From Dehalococcoidia bacterium (lineage in GTDB: Bacteria > Chloroflexota > Dehalococcoidia > SZUA-161), in the NCBI GenBank assembly GCA_014859215.1, contig JACUUS010000086.1, positions 1-9,505 of the forward strand: a stretch of 9,505 nt of DNA, written 5' to 3'. Under the pieces are notes generated by a model. It was not told the origin of the DNA and made no database searches. It saw only the letters and a program-made list of their open reading frames with translations. The position numbers and the translations under genes are program-made. This document shows, piece after piece, positions 6,870 to 9,505 of the stretch (positions are counted from its first letter, which is position 1; each line of letters opens with the position of its first letter).

Positions 6870-6995
6870 GGGTGTAAATGTAACGGTCACAACTGGCGAA
6901 TTGGAGGCATGCTCCGACCACGACCCTTGCAGGATTATGCCAGCATGTGGTTAGTTCGTGAAGCACTGACTGCTCCTTGGAGACAGACTTGAAAA
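6870..6995. other. 126-bp convergent spacer, korB end to methyltransferase end
   Basis: The spacer separates the + strand housekeeping genes from the - strand cassette. It holds no supported gene. A short stem, CTTGA/TCAAG with an AAA loop (6989-7001), overlaps the methyltransferase stop but lacks a T-run. CTCC-TT-GGAG at 6973-6982 is another tiny inverted repeat. I see no tRNA, no integrase gene and no direct repeat that would mark an insertion junction, although the change in composition begins here. Confidence 0.4.
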
Positions 6996-7937
6996 TCAAG
7001 GATTGCATTGGTGCCTGCCCGTTTCAAGCTTTGATGCATCTGGCGAACTTGGGCAGCGACTTCTCCCCGCCAGACGAGGAATGACTAAGCTCTGGCTGAA
7101 AAACATGACTTCTGCGCCCGAGTAGCGGCTCTGGGCGCTGTAGTGAATTCGATAATCCATTTTCCGATAATCGCTATACAGATTGGCTATTTCAGGTGCA
7201 TCGTCATAGGATACTATCCAGGGGTGGGCAAGTTTCGCCACTAGGGCTGCAATGGCCGAATGGTCTTCGGGCGCGTAATGATTTTCATAAACGTCATTGC
7301 CCTTCGCGAAGTAGGGGGGGTCCAAGTATACCAATGCTCGAGGGGGCAGTTTGGGAAGTACCTCAGCCATGAACTTGGCTGCGTCCATATTATAGACCTT
7401 GATTCGGTCGGCGTACCGGGCAAGACGCTGAATACGCCTGATGAGGTCGAGTTTGTTGAAGCGCGCGTCCAGTTTCCATTCACCTGCTTGTGCCTTTCCT
7501 CCTATGACCCCGCCTCCGATGATGCCTGAACGATTTGTCCGATTGAGAAAGAATGTACTGAAACCAAGTTCCAGTAGGGTATATTTCGCGGGTTCCTGTT
7601 GGATAGCGCGCTGTCTCTTCCACTCTTCAACCGTTACGGGTACATCATATATGAGCCTGCAAAGACCCTCCGGTGTTTGAAGAACAGAACGCCAAAACGA
7701 ATATATTGACTTGTTGATATCGTTTATGTGAATATGCTGTACGTATTCTCCGAATAGTAAGGGCCAAGCAATACCCGCGCCACCTGCATATACTTCCACA
7801 TAGTCGCCGTCTAACAGATTGTTTTCGCGAATCACTGACTTGAAAAAAGGTGCGAGCCTTCCCTTGCCTCCGGGGTATCTCAGCGGGCTTGTGAAACCGT
7901 GTTTGGCAGCGATGGACACAGGCCTCACGCCTTCCAC
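6996..7937 (-). CDS. D12-class DNA adenine N6-methyltransferase (Dam-like)
   Basis: This protein of up to 313 aa transfers methyl groups from S-adenosylmethionine to adenine N6 in DNA. PLRYPGGKGRL at 18-28 and VEVYAGGAG at 47-55 form the SAM-binding part of the D12 fold. INDINKSIYSFW at 71-82 carries the acidic residue after strand two, FFLNRTNRSGI at 129-139 is the D12 NR.G block, and LDPPYF at 205-210 is the catalytic DPPY motif. The region between the NR.G block and DPPY includes the usual target-recognition part, so the recognised sequence cannot be predicted. The last 25 or so residues are polar and probably disordered. The upstream ParB-like gene overlaps by 13 bp if translation starts at the GTG at 7937; GTG at 7928, forming GTGA with the ParB stop, and GTG at 7919 are possible alternatives. 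GGAAGG at 7935-7930 favours one of the later starts. No restriction endonuclease is adjacent, so it may be an orphan modifier, an antirestriction or epigenetic factor, or part of a defence pair. Confidence 0.92.
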   Translation of the reverse strand: MEGVRPVSIAAKHGFTSPLRYPGGKGRLAPFFKSVIRENNLLDGDYVEVYAGGAGIAWPLLFGEYVQHIHINDINKSIYSFWRSVLQTPEGLCRLIYDVPVTVEEWKRQRAIQQEPAKYTLLELGFSTFFLNRTNRSGIIGGGVIGGKAQAGEWKLDARFNKLDLIRRIQRLARYADRIKVYNMDAAKFMAEVLPKLPPRALVYLDPPYFAKGNDVYENHYAPEDHSAIAALVAKLAHPWIVSYDDAPEIANLYSDYRKMDYRIHYSAQSRYSGAEVMFFSQSLVIPRLAGRSRCPSSPDASKLETGRHQCNP

Positions 7938-9220
7938 ATCTGCTCAAAGAAACTCTGGATGCTGTCCCAATTGTTCTTAAGATCGGAGGCGCTTGGTGTG
8001 TAGTACTGGTTATGGACATATGCATGCCAACTGTCGACAGAGAAAACATGGTTCCGGCGCGAAATAGATGTCTTCACTCCATGCAACTGGGGCCTGGTGC
8101 TCAAGCCGTTTTGCTCCATGAAATTGGCAACCGCCTCAAGTTTCTTCCGTAGCTTAATATCGTTTCCTCCAGCACCCTTGAAGGAAATTCCATTGCGTTT
8201 GGCAAAATCGTCTGCGCTCATTTCGAGGAAAACGCGAAACAGCACCGCGCATGAGTTGGTGAATTGTTCCACTTTTAGGAGTTGGAGCTCCATGTAGATG
8301 CTGTTGATTCTCGCCAGAGGGATAGTCAATTCTAATCCCTTAGGTATAAGTGTCTCCCGGGAGGCCTTAATTCTGCCCATTGGCTTAGATTCTTTGCTGC
8401 CAGCCTTTGTTGGCACTGGAATGACTGCCTCTGGAAGTGGCCGGGACGCGAGTCTTCTTGCATAATTCACTCGTTCTTGTAGGGTCATTACATCCTTGAC
8501 TCTAATATCCTTCTTGGCGACGTCGCCAATTAGGAGAGCCAAGCGTCCTTTCGCATCTTCCGAGTTAAGAACCAGTTTCTTATGCTTCAGCTCCACTCCG
8601 ATGAGCTTCCTGGCCTCCGGAGTGCCCAATACTCTCTCGACATTGGTCACCGCTATGTTCTCCAATCCTGCCCGTGATTCTGCATCTAGGAATCGGCTCT
8701 TCTCGATGATCTCTATTGCCTGCAGGGCAGGCGATGAATCGCGGAAGCGATGTCTTGCCCGCGTGTTCCACGAAATAACCCCCACGCCCTCATTCTCCCC
8801 AGTGTGCTCAAGCCTCATCCAGTGAATTGCTTCTTCTTCGGGTACGACAGAACAATTGATCGTTGCAGGTGGGGAGCCATCCAATTGCCCCTGCAATCTC
8901 TTATACTGCCTGACCAGTGATGGGGGTAGTTCCAGGTCCATGAGCAACTGACCCGAAGAGAGTATTTTCAGGGCAGCCAAGCGGCGGTTACCTTCAATGA
9001 CTTTGAATGTCCCTGGTTCATCAGTGGTCGTGACCATTAGTAGCTTGCTCGGGTTCAAGCCCTTTTCAGCAATATCCTCCGCCAGCTTCAACAGCTTGCG
9101 ACCTTGTTTACGGATAATGGTACCCAGTGCTTCCTGCTGGCTACTAGTTGGGTCGTAACGCGGGTTTTCCAAGTTCAGCTTAATGTTTTCAATCTTGATC
9201 GCTTGGATGGAGTGAACCAT
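7925..9220 (-). CDS. ParB/sulfiredoxin-fold protein with long C-terminal helical extension
   Basis: This 431-aa protein begins with a ParB N-terminal-like domain (about 6-135). IENIKLNLENPRYDP at 10-24 is the ParB box I type N-P-R segment, and VIEGNRRLAALKIL at 74-87 corresponds to the GERR-type nucleotide-binding motif of ParB (CTP-binding in true ParB proteins). It does not look like a chromosome-partition ParB: no ParA is present, and the middle and C-terminal parts (about 140-431) do not show the ParB helix-turn-helix layout I would expect. Residues about 310-431 form a separate, mostly helical region with CAVLFRVFLEMSADDF, RRNHVFSVDSWHAYVHN and a final LKNNWDSIQSFFEQMW. I recall this C-terminal style from other ParB-domain proteins of accessory regions, but cannot name the domain. 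A strong GAGGAGG box precedes the ATG by 5 nt. The methyltransferase gene overlaps its end, so the two products probably act together. A DNA-binding, nicking or CTP-switch role is inference. Confidence 0.78.
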   Translation of the reverse strand: MVHSIQAIKIENIKLNLENPRYDPTSSQQEALGTIIRKQGRKLLKLAEDIAEKGLNPSKLLMVTTTDEPGTFKVIEGNRRLAALKILSSGQLLMDLELPPSLVRQYKRLQGQLDGSPPATINCSVVPEEEAIHWMRLEHTGENEGVGVISWNTRARHRFRDSSPALQAIEIIEKSRFLDAESRAGLENIAVTNVERVLGTPEARKLIGVELKHKKLVLNSEDAKGRLALLIGDVAKKDIRVKDVMTLQERVNYARRLASRPLPEAVIPVPTKAGSKESKPMGRIKASRETLIPKGLELTIPLARINSIYMELQLLKVEQFTNSCAVLFRVFLEMSADDFAKRNGISFKGAGGNDIKLRKKLEAVANFMEQNGLSTRPQLHGVKTSISRRNHVFSVDSWHAYVHNQYYTPSASDLKNNWDSIQSFFEQMWKA

Positions 9221-9263
9221 GGCACCCTCCTCGCTCTGTCAATCGGGGTTCGGACTATTAAGG

Positions 9264-9275
9264 AAATACGTATTT
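9264..9275. promoter_or_regulatory. Perfect 12-bp palindrome at the predicted cassette start site
   Basis: AAATACGTATTT reads the same on both strands and lies just downstream of the -10 box of the cassette promoter, covering the predicted first transcribed base (about 9275). An operator here would block initiation, which fits autoregulation by the ParB-like protein or by an outside repressor. It contains no GATC, so direct Dam-type control through this site is not supported. Confidence 0.5.
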
Positions 9276-9281
9276 TTTTCT

Positions 9282-9310
9282 ATTCTATTACGACTATACC
9301 CTGCATTCAA
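9282..9310 (-). promoter_or_regulatory. Sigma70-like promoter of the ParB-like/methyltransferase cassette
   Basis: On the - strand TTGAAT (9310-9305) and TAGAAT (9287-9282) are separated by exactly 17 bp, matching the consensus at 4 and 5 of 6 positions in an AT-rich background. Transcription would start near 9275 and give a leader of about 55 nt before the ATG at 9220. It is well placed to drive both overlapping genes. Confidence 0.6.
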
Positions 9311-9397
9311 CCATTTGATCTAGTAATATGAGATAATTCCGCACGAGAATTCCGATCATCGCAAGCATTCGGGTTCATTTAGTTTGCCCCTGAAATG

Positions 9398-9408
9398 AGC
9401 TGTCAGCT
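9398..9408. repeat. Short inverted repeat in the right-edge spacer
   Basis: AGCTGTCAGCT has 5-bp arms around one base and lies in the gene-free AT-rich region right of the cassette. It may be an operator or chance. Apart from this and the two promoter candidates I see nothing coding in 9221-9505. Confidence 0.25.
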
Positions 9409-9470
9409 TTCGACCTAGACGCCTAATTCCGGTGATACCGAGACAGCCCAACGAATAATGTGAGATTTCT

Positions 9471-9498
9471 TTTACAATTTCTTCCCGCTTTTTATAAC
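9471..9498 (+). promoter_or_regulatory. Possible rightward promoter at the window edge
   Basis: TTTACA (9471-9476) and TATAAC (9493-9498) are 16 bp apart, and each matches the sigma70 consensus at 5 of 6 positions. It would start transcription at about the last base of the window, toward a gene outside it. The local AT-richness raises the chance of a false match. Confidence 0.35.
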
Positions 9499-9505
9499 TT
9501 CGTAA

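Noticed and set aside
6961..7010. Possible tRNA-like anticodon loop around ACTTGAAAATC
   Set aside because: A CTTGAAAA string resembles a Ser tRNA anticodon loop, but no acceptor stem, D arm or T arm with GTTCGA-type loop can be built around it.
7925..9220. Chromosome-partition ParB (spo0J)
   Set aside because: No ParA gene is adjacent, the central helix-turn-helix layout is not seen, and a methyltransferase gene overlaps the 3' end instead.
1..9505. CRISPR array, insertion sequence or phage attachment site
   Set aside because: No regularly spaced repeats, no transposase or integrase frame, and no matching direct repeats were seen at the cassette borders by eye.

Overview
The window is 9.5 kb of bacterial chromosome, GC-rich and densely coded for most of its length. 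It suggests an anaerobe that runs 2-oxoacid:ferredoxin oxidoreductases. A DUF6485-type Cys protein, a short SapB-like MgtC protein, a histone-deacetylase-fold hydrolase and a KorA with fused gamma domain would fit Chloroflexota (Dehalococcoidia-like) or a deep-branching actinobacterial lineage. This placement is inferred from protein style only; no rRNA or marker gene is present.

Left part (1-2717). The 3' end of an mgtC/sapB-family membrane protein gene is followed on the + strand by a 67-aa Cys-rich DUF6485 protein. Convergent to these, on the - strand, lies a two-gene unit: a rhomboid intramembrane serine protease (1666-2448), then an HDAC/AcuC-family amidohydrolase (538-1647) 18 bp downstream. 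The 269-bp divergent spacer (2449-2717) holds a 17-bp palindrome, two GC-rich near-repeats and a good sigma70-like promoter for the response regulator.

Middle part (2718-6869). On the + strand are an OmpR-type response regulator without a kinase in view, a DJ-1/PfpI-family protein, and a translationally coupled korA-korB pair. The pair would encode a CoA-dependent 2-oxoacid oxidoreductase. KorB has only three of the four Cys residues expected to hold its [4Fe-4S] cluster.

Right part (6870-9505). Base composition drops (sampled lines: 67% GC at 5101-5160, 43% at 8101-8160, 33% at 9241-9300). A two-gene - strand cassette encodes a ParB/Srx-fold protein with a long C-terminal helical extension and, overlapping its stop, a D12-class DNA adenine methyltransferase. 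A sigma70-like promoter with a perfect 12-bp palindrome at its predicted start site precedes the cassette. It looks like an acquired DNA-modification or defence-type module beside a housekeeping locus, and it is the best candidate here for an undescribed system. No restriction nuclease, integrase or transposase is visible. The last 285 bp are AT-rich, carry no gene, and end with a possible rightward promoter.
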